Source: Alistipes sp.
GTDB taxonomy: Bacteria > Bacteroidota > Bacteroidia > Bacteroidales > Rikenellaceae
Direction: 5' to 3'
Length of the DNA: 51,305 bases
NCBI GenBank assembly: GCA_017451685.1
Contig: JAFTNV010000021.1
Location: forward strand, 1-51,305
Shown: positions 21,491-29,805 of the stretch, piece after piece
Numbering within the stretch: the first letter of the stretch is position 1
How the letters are laid out: every line of letters starts with the position of its first letter
Program-made: the position numbers and the translations under genes
Notes under the pieces: generated by a model
What the model saw: only the letters and a program-made list of their open reading frames with translations
The model's database searches: none
Told to the model about the DNA's origin: nothing

Positions 21491-23920
21491 CTATTTGAGG
21501 GCTATGGCAAGCACCTCGTCGTTGCTCTTCACGTAGTGGAACGTAAGACCCTCGACATACTCGGCCTTAATCTCCTCAATATCCTTCCTGTTCTCCTCCG
21601 AGAGGATGAGCTCGGTGATGCCCGCGCGCTTGGCCGCAAGAATCTTCTCGCGTATGCCACCCACGGCCGTAACACGGCCACGCAGCGTTGTCTCGCCCGT
21701 CATCGCCAGACGCTCCTTAACCTCGCGCCCCGTATATGTCGATACGATAGACGTTACCATCGTGATACCTGCCGAGGGGCCATCCTTGGGTATTGCACCC
21801 TCGGGCACGTGGATGTTGAGGTCGCGCTCCTCGAAGAGCTTGCGGTCGATGCCGAGCTCTTCGTGGTGTGCCATGACCCACTCGTGGGCGATGGTTGCCG
21901 ACTCCTTCATCACATCGCCCAGGTTACCCGTGAGCGAGAGCTTACCCTTGCCCGGCGTGAGTACCGACTCGATGTAGAGGATGTCGCCACCCACCTGTGT
22001 CCATGCCAGACCTGTAACCACACCGCGCATGCCGGCAATGTCGTAGCGGTCGTTCTTGAACTTGGGCTTGCCGAGGATGGGCTCCAATGCCTCCATCTCG
22101 ACCATGGGCGTAACTGCCTCCTCCATGGCGAGGGCCTTAGCGCGGTTGCGCGCTATCTTCGCTATGTTCTTATCCAAGCCACGCACACCCGACTCGCGTG
22201 TGTAGTCCTCGATGATGCGGACGATGGCCCCGCGTGTAAGCGTGAGCTTATCCTCGGGTATGCCGTGTGCCTCGCGCTGCTTCTTCACGAGGTGGTTCTC
22301 GGCAATGTGTACCTTATCCTCGAGGATATATCCCGGGATGTTTATCATCTCCATGCGGTCGCGCAGCGCCGCCGAGATGTTTTCGATATTGTTTGCCGTG
22401 GCTATGAAGAGTACCTTCGAGAGGTCGTACTCCGTGTCTAAGTAGTTGTCGTGGAACGTGGTGTTCTGCTCGGGGTCGAGAACCTCCAAGAGGGCACTCG
22501 ACGGGTCGCCATGGTTCGAGCGCGACACCTTGTCTATCTCGTCGAGGATAATCACGGGGTTCGAGGCGCCACAGCGCTTGATGGTCTCGATGATACGGCC
22601 GGGCATCGCTCCGATGTATGTCCTGCGATGACCACGTATCTCCGACTCGTCGTGCAGGCCACCGAGCGATATGCGACCAAACTTACGGCCCATAGCCTCG
22701 GCTACCGACTTGCCGAGCGATGTCTTACCCACTCCCGGAGGGCCATAGAGGCAGAGGATGGGTGACTTAAGGTCGCCCTTGAGCTTGATGACGGCGAGGT
22801 GCTCCAGCAATCGCTCCTTGACCTCGTCGAGGCCGAAGTGATCCTTGTCCAACTGCTCGCGCACAGCCTTGAGGTCGAGGCGATCCGATGTCATCTCCTC
22901 CCACGGCAGGTCGAGCATCAGTTGCAGGTAGTTTATCTGCACCGAGTACTCCGCCACGGCAGGGTTGAGGCGCTCGAGGCGTGCTACCTCCTTCTCGAAG
23001 AGGTCGGCCGTCGCCTGCGACCACTTTTTACCCTTTGCTGCCTCGCGTAGGCGCTCGACGTCGGCATCCATGCCGTCGCCAATCTCGTCCTGGATGACAC
23101 GCATCTGCTGCTGGAGGTAGTAGTCCTTCTGCTGCTTGTCTATCTCCTGCTTGACCTTGTTCTGTATGTCGTTCTTAAGCTCGGCAAGCTGCTGCTCGCG
23201 AACAAGAATCTCCAACAGTCGGCGTGCTCGTGCCAAGAGGCCGGGCGCCTCCAGCAGATGCTGGCGGTCGTCGTCCGTGAGCTCCATGTTCGAGCAGATG
23301 AAGTTGATTATCGCACGGCTCGAGTCGAGGTTCTTGATGGCAAAGGCCGCCTCCTTGGGCATCGTGGGCGATATGTTGATGATGCCGAGGGCCACCTCCT
23401 TTATCGACTCGACAAGCGCCACGAACTCTACGTTCTTCGTGTCGGGCGTGCTATCCTGTATGGGTGTCACCGTGGCCTTGAAGTAGGGCTGCGTGGTGAT
23501 GTACTCCTGCACCTCGATCTTCTCCAATCCCGAGAGTATCACCGTGAGGTTGCCATTGGGCATCTCGAGAATCTTGAGTATGCGCGCCGTGGTGCCTATC
23601 TTGTGCATGTCGTCGGGCGTGGGGTCCTCTATCGCGCTGTCCACCTGCAATACGGCACCGAGGAGTCCGTCACCCGCCTCCACGGCACGTACCAGAGCGA
23701 TAGACTTGGCACGACCTACGGTTATGGGTGTCACCGCACCCGGGAATATCACCGAGCTGCGCAACGTAAGTATGGGCAACACCTCGGGGATGTTGACCTT
23801 CTCGATGGTGTCGTCACCACCCGATATGATGGGTATCACCTGGTGCTTGCCGTCGAAGAGCTCGGGCACCAAACCCAAATCATCAAACTCTGTATCCTTC
23901 TTATTTCTGCTCATAATCAA
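21491..23920 (-). CDS. lon: ATP-dependent Lon protease
   Basis: Lon is a cytoplasmic AAA+ protease for damaged and regulatory proteins. The 809-residue protein has the LON N-terminal domain (EVLPILTLRSSVIFPGAVTPI) and a coiled region (about 260-300). The AAA+ module has Walker A GPPGVGKT (393-400) and Walker B VIILDEID. The C-terminal protease domain carries the Ser-Lys dyad Ser716 (PKDGPSAGI) and Lys759 (GGIREKIL). Length is normal. The start may be the first or third codon (MIMSRNKK). It heads a tight minus-strand run lon-kdsB-kdsA-kdsD-ubiD-type-comEA-like with gaps of 2-12 bases, so stress control of lon may extend to Kdo synthesis. Confidence 0.97.
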   Translation of the reverse strand: MIMSRNKKDTEFDDLGLVPELFDGKHQVIPIISGGDDTIEKVNIPEVLPILTLRSSVIFPGAVTPITVGRAKSIALVRAVEAGDGLLGAVLQVDSAIEDPTPDDMHKIGTTARILKILEMPNGNLTVILSGLEKIEVQEYITTQPYFKATVTPIQDSTPDTKNVEFVALVESIKEVALGIINISPTMPKEAAFAIKNLDSSRAIINFICSNMELTDDDRQHLLEAPGLLARARRLLEILVREQQLAELKNDIQNKVKQEIDKQQKDYYLQQQMRVIQDEIGDGMDADVERLREAAKGKKWSQATADLFEKEVARLERLNPAVAEYSVQINYLQLMLDLPWEEMTSDRLDLKAVREQLDKDHFGLDEVKERLLEHLAVIKLKGDLKSPILCLYGPPGVGKTSLGKSVAEAMGRKFGRISLGGLHDESEIRGHRRTYIGAMPGRIIETIKRCGASNPVIILDEIDKVSRSNHGDPSSALLEVLDPEQNTTFHDNYLDTEYDLSKVLFIATANNIENISAALRDRMEMINIPGYILEDKVHIAENHLVKKQREAHGIPEDKLTLTRGAIVRIIEDYTRESGVRGLDKNIAKIARNRAKALAMEEAVTPMVEMEALEPILGKPKFKNDRYDIAGMRGVVTGLAWTQVGGDILYIESVLTPGKGKLSLTGNLGDVMKESATIAHEWVMAHHEELGIDRKLFEERDLNIHVPEGAIPKDGPSAGITMVTSIVSTYTGREVKERLAMTGETTLRGRVTAVGGIREKILAAKRAGITELILSEENRKDIEEIKAEYVEGLTFHYVKSNDEVLAIALK

Positions 23921-24008
23921 TTGTTTCCGTTAGTGTGCTTGTGGTGTATCTCAATCTCCTTGCCGAAGTCGCACAATGCCACGCACCACATTTATAGCAA
24001 TAACGCGG

Positions 24009-24037
24009 CAAATGTAGTGATTATTTCGTAGAAATAA
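24009..24037 (-). promoter_or_regulatory. -7 box of the lon operon with adjacent palindrome
   Basis: The minus strand has TACATTTG (plus 24009-24016). Immediately upstream of it, where the -33 region should be, is the perfect palindrome TTATTTC-GTA-GAAATAA (24021-24037). It may be an operator for a stress regulator. It does not resemble the HrcA CIRCE element. The leader before the lon start is 89 bases long. Confidence 0.5.
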
Positions 24038-24101
24038 CCGTTAGAACGGAAAATGTTTATAACAAGTTATTGACAATGACGAAGGTGCTGATAGCATACC
24101 G

Positions 24102-24134
24102 TGGCGCCCCAACCTTTGTCTGATTGGGGCGCCA
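24102..24134. terminator. Strong GC-rich hairpin between manC-type gene and lon
   Basis: TGGCGCCCCAA (24102-24112) and TTGGGGCGCCA (24124-24134) form a perfect 11-bp stem with an 11-base loop. It lies 46 bases downstream of the mannose-1-phosphate guanylyltransferase stop on the minus strand. Neither side has a long T run, so it may stop transcription with a factor or stabilise the 3' end. Confidence 0.6.
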
Positions 24135-24179
24135 AAATTAAAAATTGCTAATTAACAATTGCTCTTTACTGATTGAAAA

Positions 24180-25253
24180 TCAGATAAATTTATCTCCCGT
24201 TGCGTACTTCACATCCTCGATAAATCCCTTGATATTGCGCTCCTCGCTCTTGGGACATATCATAAGCACATCGGGCGTGTCGACGACGATGTAGTCCTTC
24301 AGCCCGCTGACGATGGCGGTCTTGCCCTCGGGCGTGTGTATCAGTGAGTTGCGTGTGTCGTAGGTATATATGTCGTCGCTGCTGGTGACATTGGCAAACT
24401 TATCCTTGCGCGACTGCATGTATACCGAGTGCCATGTGCCGAGGTCGCTCCAGCCGAAGTCGCCGGCATGAACATATACGTTCTCTGCACGCTCCATGAT
24501 ACCAAAGTCTACGGATATGGGCTTGCACTCGGCAAATACGCGCTCTATGGCTGTGGCCTCTCGCTCGGTGCCAAGGTCGTCGACGATGGAGCCAAAAAGG
24601 GAGGCGTGCTCGGGGAGGTGTTGCTCAAAGGCGGTGATGATGTCCTTGACCTTCCAGATGAATATTCCCGAGTTCCATAAAAATTCGCCACACTCCAAAA
24701 ATGCCTCGGCCATCTCGCGGCTCGGTTTCTCGGTGAAACACTTCACCTTGCTTATCTCCTTCGAGCCCTTGCGTTGGATGTATCCGTAGCCCGTCTCGGG
24801 GCGCGTAGGCTCGATGCCTATGGTCATCAGCGAGCTCTTATTCTCGATGAAGGCGAGGCAGTTGTTTACTATCGATAAAAACTCCTTTTCGTTGAGTATC
24901 AGGTGGTCGGAGGGTGTTACAATCATCTCTGCCTCGGGGTCGCGACGGCGTAGATGGTAGGCGGCGTATGCGATACATGGCGCCGTGTTACGGCCGATGG
25001 GCTCGCACAATATCTGCTCCTCGGCAAGCTCCGGAATATGCTCCATGACGAGACTTTTGTAGCGCCTGTTTGTTACTACAATAAAATTCTCTTTTGGAAC
25101 AATATTGGTAAATCTCTCGTACGTATGGCGTATGAATGAGCGCCCCGTGCCCATGATGTCTAAGAACTGCTTCGGATTGCTCTGTCGGCTCATGGGCCAG
25201 AAGCGTGACCCTACGCCACCTGCCATAATCACACAATATCTGTTGCCTGCCAT
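24180..25253 (-). CDS. Mannose-1-phosphate guanylyltransferase
   Basis: The enzyme makes GDP-mannose from mannose-1-phosphate and GTP for glycan synthesis. The 357-residue protein begins MAGNRYCVIMAGGVGSRFWP, the nucleotidyltransferase signature, continues with SNPKQFLDIMG, VTPSDHLI and FTEKPSREMAEAFL, and has GDFGWSDLGTWHS, typical of ManC/ManB-type pyrophosphorylases. It lacks the C-terminal isomerase domain of bifunctional ManC. An open frame continues to 25478, but a -7 box at 25291-25298 and the family N-terminus favour the start at 25253. It is single-gene, divergent from pssA. Confidence 0.92.
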   Translation of the reverse strand: MAGNRYCVIMAGGVGSRFWPMSRQSNPKQFLDIMGTGRSFIRHTYERFTNIVPKENFIVVTNRRYKSLVMEHIPELAEEQILCEPIGRNTAPCIAYAAYHLRRRDPEAEMIVTPSDHLILNEKEFLSIVNNCLAFIENKSSLMTIGIEPTRPETGYGYIQRKGSKEISKVKCFTEKPSREMAEAFLECGEFLWNSGIFIWKVKDIITAFEQHLPEHASLFGSIVDDLGTEREATAIERVFAECKPISVDFGIMERAENVYVHAGDFGWSDLGTWHSVYMQSRKDKFANVTSSDDIYTYDTRNSLIHTPEGKTAIVSGLKDYIVVDTPDVLMICPKSEERNIKGFIEDVKYATGDKFI

Positions 25254-25290
25254 ACGCTCTGAATTTTTGTATAAATTTAATAAATTTACA

Positions 25291-25317
25291 CAAAGATAAA
25301 ATTTTTTTGTATCTTTG
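25291..25317. promoter_or_regulatory. Overlapping divergent -7 boxes (guanylyltransferase and pssA)
   Basis: On the minus strand TATCTTTG occupies plus 25291-25298. On the plus strand TATCTTTG occupies 25310-25317. The two perfect boxes are 11 bases apart in an AT-rich stretch, so the two promoters must share or compete for polymerase. Confidence 0.6.
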
Positions 25318-25338
25318 CAAAATATTTGGAGTTTTTTT

Positions 25339-25360
25339 AGTGCCCTCGGGCTCTTTTTTA
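25339..25360 (+). terminator. Possible leader terminator ahead of pssA
   Basis: AGTGCC-CTCG-GGCTCT is a short stem (one T-T mismatch) with a tetraloop, followed by a run of six T residues ending before ATG at 25360. It lies about 20 bases downstream of the pssA promoter and 26 bases before the gene start. This looks like an attenuator-type leader; the stem is short, so support is modest. Confidence 0.35.
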
Positions 25361-25385
25361 TGCTCCGCTTAAAAGTTGTAACCAC

Positions 25386-26102
25386 ATGAAGATTAGGTTG
25401 TTCACACTCCCCAATATGCTCACGCTGGCAAACCTCATGGCCGGAGTGTTGGCTATCATCGCTACGCTCAACTACCACAACTACGAGATGGCGCTGTGGC
25501 TTATCGTCGCAGCTGCCGTGTTCGACTTCTTTGACGGCTTCGTGGCGCGCCTCCTAAATCAGCAGTCGCCCCTCGGTGTGCAGCTCGACTCGTTGGCCGA
25601 CGACGTAACCTTTGGTGTCGCCCCGGCACTCGTTATGTTCGACCTCTATCGCGGTGCACAGGCCGTGTGGGTTGATGACGCGGTCGTCATGCAGTGGCTC
25701 GGCATCGTCGTGTTGCTCATCGCTGCCTTCTCGGTGTTGCGCCTTGCGAAGTTTAACATCGACACCACGCAGAGTGCCGAGTTCGAGGGGTTGCCGACAC
25801 CGGCAAATGCACTATTACTCATATCGTTAGCGCTCCTTGCAGAGCAGGGATACATCATCCTTGCCAAGGAACATATACTCCTCATCGCGCTACTGTCGTG
25901 CTACCTCCTTGTTAGCCCAATACGCATGTTTGCCCTCAAGTTCAAGGGCTTCGGCATCAAAGATAATGCCTTGCGTTACGGCTTTATTGTGGTGGCCGCA
26001 GCGATTATTATTTGTTGCCCGACATACTCTGTCGTGGCAATAATCGTTCTCTATATCGTAACATCGCTTGTTCGTTGGTTGCTAACCCGCAGCAAGGCTT
26101 AA
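25386..26102 (+). CDS. pssA: CDP-diacylglycerol--serine O-phosphatidyltransferase
   Basis: The enzyme makes phosphatidylserine from CDP-diacylglycerol and serine, the route to phosphatidylethanolamine, in the inner membrane. The 238-residue protein has about seven hydrophobic helices. The CDP-alcohol phosphotransferase motif DGx2ARx8Gx3Dx3D is complete in DGFVARLLNQQSPLGVQLDSLAD (start near residue 50). Length and motif are normal. The porin gene follows after 10 bases. Confidence 0.94.
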   Translation: MKIRLFTLPNMLTLANLMAGVLAIIATLNYHNYEMALWLIVAAAVFDFFDGFVARLLNQQSPLGVQLDSLADDVTFGVAPALVMFDLYRGAQAVWVDDAVVMQWLGIVVLLIAAFSVLRLAKFNIDTTQSAEFEGLPTPANALLLISLALLAEQGYIILAKEHILLIALLSCYLLVSPIRMFALKFKGFGIKDNALRYGFIVVAAAIIICCPTYSVVAIIVLYIVTSLVRWLLTRSKA

Positions 26103-26112
26103 TCTTCGTTGG

Positions 26113-28290
26113 ATGAATAGGTTGCAGCACATACTCTCTGTCGTGGCTCTCGCGGTGGCACTCCTGCTACCCGCGGTGTCGTACGCGCAGATAGATGCTG
26201 CGGCACTCCAGCGCGCACAGCGCAATGGACAGACAGGCAACGGCCTTGGTAACATGGGTGGCGCAGGCTTCTCCGGCATGGATCAAGGCATGGGTATGGG
26301 TATGGAGGGCGAAGAGGGCATGGAGGGTGAGGTTGACACCACGGATGTGAAGAAGAAGCGCGAGAAGAAACCTCTGGAGTCGTACTACTTCAACGACACG
26401 GTGCGTGCCCTGAGAAACTGGAAGTGGACAATCGACCGCGACTATAACCGCGTAAACATCGCCCCTCTCGACACTACGCTTGCCGACTGGCGCATAGACT
26501 ATGTCTTCTACCGCAATGGCGTGGGCGACATGTCGCTCGGAGGCTTGGGACAGTCTACGCAGCCGGTGAATTGGTTTGAGCGCCGCCAGAGCCCCGACTT
26601 CACCTTTGCCCGCAGCTACGATGCCTACACGGCACGTATCGACAATGTCCCCTTCTACAATGGCAAGACGCCGCTTACGAACATGATGTACCTCGAGTCG
26701 GGACAGAAGCGCTACCGCGAGGAGCACTTCGAGATAGTTCACTCGCAGAATATCAACCCCTCGACCTCGGCAAACGTGAGCTATAAGGCACGAAGCACGC
26801 GCGGTCAGTACGACTGGCAGGCGACGAAGAACCACGCCCTCTCGGTTGGCTTTGCGCATACGGGAAAGCGCTACTCGATACATGCTGCCTATATGCACAA
26901 CATGATTGACACCCGCGAGAATGGTGGTGTTGTGGGCAAGTGGGCCATTGCCGACACCACGTTCGAGATGCCGTCGGGTGTGCCTATGCGCCTGGCATCG
27001 TCCGAGGCACATAACCACTATCGCAACCACTCCTTCTTCGTGAAGCAGGCATACGCCATACCTCTGGAGCATGTCACGGAGTACGACTTCTCGTTGGCCG
27101 ACCTCTCGGCGGTATACTTTGGCCATCAGTTCGAGTATAACACCTGGTCGAAGGTGTATACCGATAAGCATGGCACCTACACCAACGAGCGTGGCCACTA
27201 CAACGAGGAGACACATAAGTGGGAGCCTCTGCGCGACATAGAATATTACGAACATTGGTATATCGACCCCTCGGCTACGCGCGACTCTATCTCGGAGCGC
27301 ATAATCTCGAATAAGATCTTTGTTCAGGTGCAGCCGTGGGATCGTAATGGTGCCGTGTCGACGATTGATGGTGGCGTGGGCCTCGACCTGCACACCTACT
27401 CCTACCTGCGCCTCGACGACTATGTGCGAGGAAGCATGACACGCGACAAACGCACATCGTGGTACGTATATGGTGCCACGGGTGGTAAGATTAAACGATA
27501 TGCCGACTGGGGTGCCGATGTTAAGTACTACCCCTCGGGCTATCGTGGCGGTGATCTCTACATTAATGCAGACATTACGCTTAGAGCCTTCATCCGCGAA
27601 CATCCGCTGATTCTCACCGGACGCTTCCGTCAGGAGCTCCGCTCGCCAGGCTACTGGCAGGAGAATCTATTCTCAAACCACTATGCGTGGTTTAACTCCT
27701 TTGGTAAGGAGTCTGAAACTCGTTTTGAGGTTAACTTCTCGGTGCCCGACATAGCACTCGAGGTTGGCGCATGGCAGGGTGTCATGAACGACATGATATA
27801 CTACGATGCCAACAGCCGTGTTACGCAACATGACGGTGTTGTGAGCCTCACGAGTTTGTACGCTCGCAAGGATTTCCGCTTCGCGGGAGTCCATCTCGAT
27901 CACAGGGCATTGGTACAGATCACGTCCGATGAGCATGTGCTTCCTGTTCCCACGTTCAGCGCCTTCCTATCGTACTACTACGAATTCTGGGTCAAGCGCG
28001 ACGTGTTACGTGTGCAGATAGGCTTGGACGGCCGCTTTAATACGGCCTATCGAGCTCCGAGCTACAACCCTGCACTCTCGGCCTTCTTCAATCAGCGCGA
28101 GGTTAAGGTGGGAGGTTATCCCTACATCGACGCCTTCGTGTCGGCCAAGTGGAAGCGCATGAGAATCTTGCTTAAGGTCCAGCACCTAAACCAGGGACTC
28201 TTTGGTAATGGCGAATACTTCCAGGTTGCTCGCTACCCGATGAACCCCCGTATGTTTAAGCTGGGTATCTCGTGGTCGTTCTACGACTAA
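26113..28290 (+). CDS. Putative outer-membrane porin (Bacteroidota porin_10 type)
   Basis: This is a large beta-barrel protein. The 725-residue product has a signal peptide ending near SYAQ (residue 26) and a Gly/Met-rich stretch (GMDQGMGMGMEGEEGMEGE). Then come the family blocks KKREKKPLESYYFNDTVRALRNWKW and LADWRIDYVFYRNGVGDMSLGGLGQ, and many alternating aromatic strands follow. The C-terminus MFKLGISWSFYD ends in an aromatic residue pattern seen in barrels. I recognise it as the family labelled putative porin in Bacteroidota; its cargo is unknown. The lytic transglycosylase gene follows 45 bases later. Confidence 0.85.
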   Translation: MNRLQHILSVVALAVALLLPAVSYAQIDAAALQRAQRNGQTGNGLGNMGGAGFSGMDQGMGMGMEGEEGMEGEVDTTDVKKKREKKPLESYYFNDTVRALRNWKWTIDRDYNRVNIAPLDTTLADWRIDYVFYRNGVGDMSLGGLGQSTQPVNWFERRQSPDFTFARSYDAYTARIDNVPFYNGKTPLTNMMYLESGQKRYREEHFEIVHSQNINPSTSANVSYKARSTRGQYDWQATKNHALSVGFAHTGKRYSIHAAYMHNMIDTRENGGVVGKWAIADTTFEMPSGVPMRLASSEAHNHYRNHSFFVKQAYAIPLEHVTEYDFSLADLSAVYFGHQFEYNTWSKVYTDKHGTYTNERGHYNEETHKWEPLRDIEYYEHWYIDPSATRDSISERIISNKIFVQVQPWDRNGAVSTIDGGVGLDLHTYSYLRLDDYVRGSMTRDKRTSWYVYGATGGKIKRYADWGADVKYYPSGYRGGDLYINADITLRAFIREHPLILTGRFRQELRSPGYWQENLFSNHYAWFNSFGKESETRFEVNFSVPDIALEVGAWQGVMNDMIYYDANSRVTQHDGVVSLTSLYARKDFRFAGVHLDHRALVQITSDEHVLPVPTFSAFLSYYYEFWVKRDVLRVQIGLDGRFNTAYRAPSYNPALSAFFNQREVKVGGYPYIDAFVSAKWKRMRILLKVQHLNQGLFGNGEYFQVARYPMNPRMFKLGISWSFYD

Positions 28291-28335
28291 CGGCGAGTTC
28301 TGTGCCCGTATAAGCAGCCCACAAACTGCTAAACG

Positions 28336-29031
28336 ATGTTAAAAAAAGTATCTATCTTGATTCTTATCACGGCTCTCGTTGCCGTATACGAATCAACCGA
28401 GGGTAAGGCGCCTGCTGCAACCATTGATTATAGCGCAGTCCCTGCCCCCGCCAGCAACGAGCAGATGGCCGTGATGGCCGAGCTGCCGTGTATCATCTCA
28501 CGCTTCGACCCCATAATGCGTAAGGTCGGCAGCGAGGAGGGACAAGATTGGCGACTCATGAGCGCTATAGCATATAGCGAGTCGCGGTTTATTGAGAATT
28601 TGGAGTCTAAGCGCGGGGCCAAGGGTATCATGCAGATACGCCCCGTTGTTGCTCGTCACTTTAATGTGCCCGTGGAGGATATCGCCGACACGGAGACTAA
28701 TATCCGTCTTGCCGGCATGCTTCTTTCGGAGCTTGACACCATGCTTCGCATGCCACAGGGTACGCCTACGGAGGATCGCCTGAGCATCATCCTTGCCAGC
28801 TATAATGCCGGCATAGGTCACGTTCTTGATGCACGTCGTCTTGCGCGTTACGAGGGTGCCAACCCCAATTCGTGGGCAGATGTTAGCCGCTACCTTAAGC
28901 TCAAGTCCGAGCCACAGTATTACGAGCTTGATGTCGTAAAGAATGGTAAGTTTACCGGTAGCGGACAAACGTTACACTACGTTAGCGAGGTGATGCGTAA
29001 GTATCAGCAGTATTGTACCCTCGCCTCATAA
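28336..29031 (+). CDS. Lytic transglycosylase, SLT/MltF-type domain
   Basis: The enzyme cleaves the MurNAc-GlcNAc bond of peptidoglycan in the periplasm. The 231-residue product has an N-terminal signal or anchor helix and then a single SLT domain: IAYSESRF with catalytic Glu82, KGIMQIRPVVARHF, the NIRLAGMLL helix and LASYNAGIGHV. The substrate-binding N-terminal half of full MltF is absent, so it is a minimal form. Its stop TAA is the beginning of a nested repeat region. The MET start (MLKKVSI) is supported by the signal-like N-terminus. Confidence 0.9.
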   Translation: MLKKVSILILITALVAVYESTEGKAPAATIDYSAVPAPASNEQMAVMAELPCIISRFDPIMRKVGSEEGQDWRLMSAIAYSESRFIENLESKRGAKGIMQIRPVVARHFNVPVEDIADTETNIRLAGMLLSELDTMLRMPQGTPTEDRLSIILASYNAGIGHVLDARRLARYEGANPNSWADVSRYLKLKSEPQYYELDVVKNGKFTGSGQTLHYVSEVMRKYQQYCTLAS

Positions 29032-29300
29032 TTTGTTGTGATAGAGGCTGAATAAAAAGTGTATTTTGTCGTTATGCTTGCCCTCAAAATGCTCATTTAC
29101 GCCAAGTAAACTGCGCTTTTTCGGGCTTCGCATGCCTAAAACTACATCTTTTTATTCAACCTCATAACAGAAGGGGATGACAAATTTACTTTTTAGTCAT
29201 CCCCACTAACAAAAAGTGCCACCAATGGGACGTACTTCAAGTACTACCCATCGTCGGTATTTTTGCCGAGTGTTGCACTCGGCGCCTTCTGACAAGAAAT
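29029..29300. repeat. Family-2 repeat copy split by a nested 120-bp element
   Basis: The copy starts at the transglycosylase stop with TAATTTGTTGTGAT and ends with TTCTGACAAGAAAT. Inside are three hairpins: GGGGATGAC (29173-29181) with GTCATCCCC (29196-29204); ATGGG...GTAC...AAGTAC...CCCAT (29225-29251); and the perfect GCCGAGTG-TTG-CACTCGGC (29265-29283). A second element (29044-29163) sits near its left end. Removing that leaves 152 bp, close to the 125-133 bp of other copies. Confidence 0.75.
29044..29163. repeat. 120-bp palindromic element (family 1), copy A
   Basis: Terminal inverted repeats are GAGGCTGAATAAAAAG (29044-29059) and, on the opposite strand from 29163, GAGGTTGAATAAAAAG. The interior reads GTATTTTGTCGTTATGC, then CCCTCAAAATGCTCATTTACG, and ends GCTTCGCATGCCTAAAACTA. 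Copy B at 43402-43521 has the same length and most of the same sequence. No open frame of note is inside. It behaves like a MITE or REP-like element. Confidence 0.8.
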
Positions 29301-29401
29301 AAAGCTGTGTTACCTTTATAGTAACTTTTAGTAATCCATAGTAACTCACCGGAACCTATAGTAACTATCGGCCCCATTGCCCCCCCCCTCATCGAAAGGA
29401 G
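29301..29401. other. Intergenic remainder with short repeats and C9 run
   Basis: The unit TAGTAACT or a close variant recurs three to four times between 29325 and 29368, followed by a run of nine C residues (29380-29388) just before the end of the HAD gene. No gene is visible in the full 370-base gap (29032-29401) apart from the repeats listed. Confidence 0.5.
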
Positions 29402-29800
29402 TTACAGCACCTTGTCGTACTCGAGTTGCGTGCGCACCTTGCTCCAGTTGACTACGGGGTAGCGGGCACCGTCGATAAACATCACGGGGCAGCCGAGGGC
29501 GGCATCGTCGATATACAGGTCGGCATATATCTTGCGCGACTCTGTCCATGACTTCTGCTCCGGATTATCGTTCACGGCCCATAGCTCTATCTTGCGGTCG
29601 CGGAACCAGCGCAACGCGGCATCCAACTTCGCCCCCGAACGCATGGTATGCAGGATAAGCTTGTGCCCCTTCTTGTTAAGTGCGCGCAGGACATCCACAG
29701 CGCCGTCAACATCCATACCCACACTCGGGAACTCGTGCTCAACGCATGTGCCGTCGAAGTCGACAGCGATGACCATGCCGCTATCTTTGACACGTACCAT
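29402..29800 (-). CDS. Small HAD-like phosphohydrolase
   Basis: The 132-residue product has the HAD motif I DFDGTCVEHEFP (AVDFDGT, nucleophile Asp), KLILHTMRSGAKLDAAL for motif II and DLYIDDAALGCPVMF for the acidic motif near the end. It is a minimal HAD without cap, similar to small Bacteroides HAD proteins. Substrate unknown. The start may be the first Met or the ninth (MVIAVDF). It begins five bases after the Wzc-like gene stops, so it is co-transcribed with the export genes and could act on a sugar phosphate or a phospho-regulator. Confidence 0.75.
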   Translation of the reverse strand: MVRVKDSGMVIAVDFDGTCVEHEFPSVGMDVDGAVDVLRALNKKGHKLILHTMRSGAKLDAALRWFRDRKIELWAVNDNPEQKSWTESRKIYADLYIDDAALGCPVMFIDGARYPVVNWSKVRTQLEYDKVL

Positions 29801-29805
29801 AGCCT

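Noticed and set aside
25254-25478. 75-residue N-terminal extension of the guanylyltransferase
   Set aside because: It spans the divergent promoter region and overlaps the pssA start. The family begins at MAGNRYCVIMAGG.
26167-27603. 478-residue minus-strand frame
   Set aside because: Antisense to the putative porin, with no recognisable domain.
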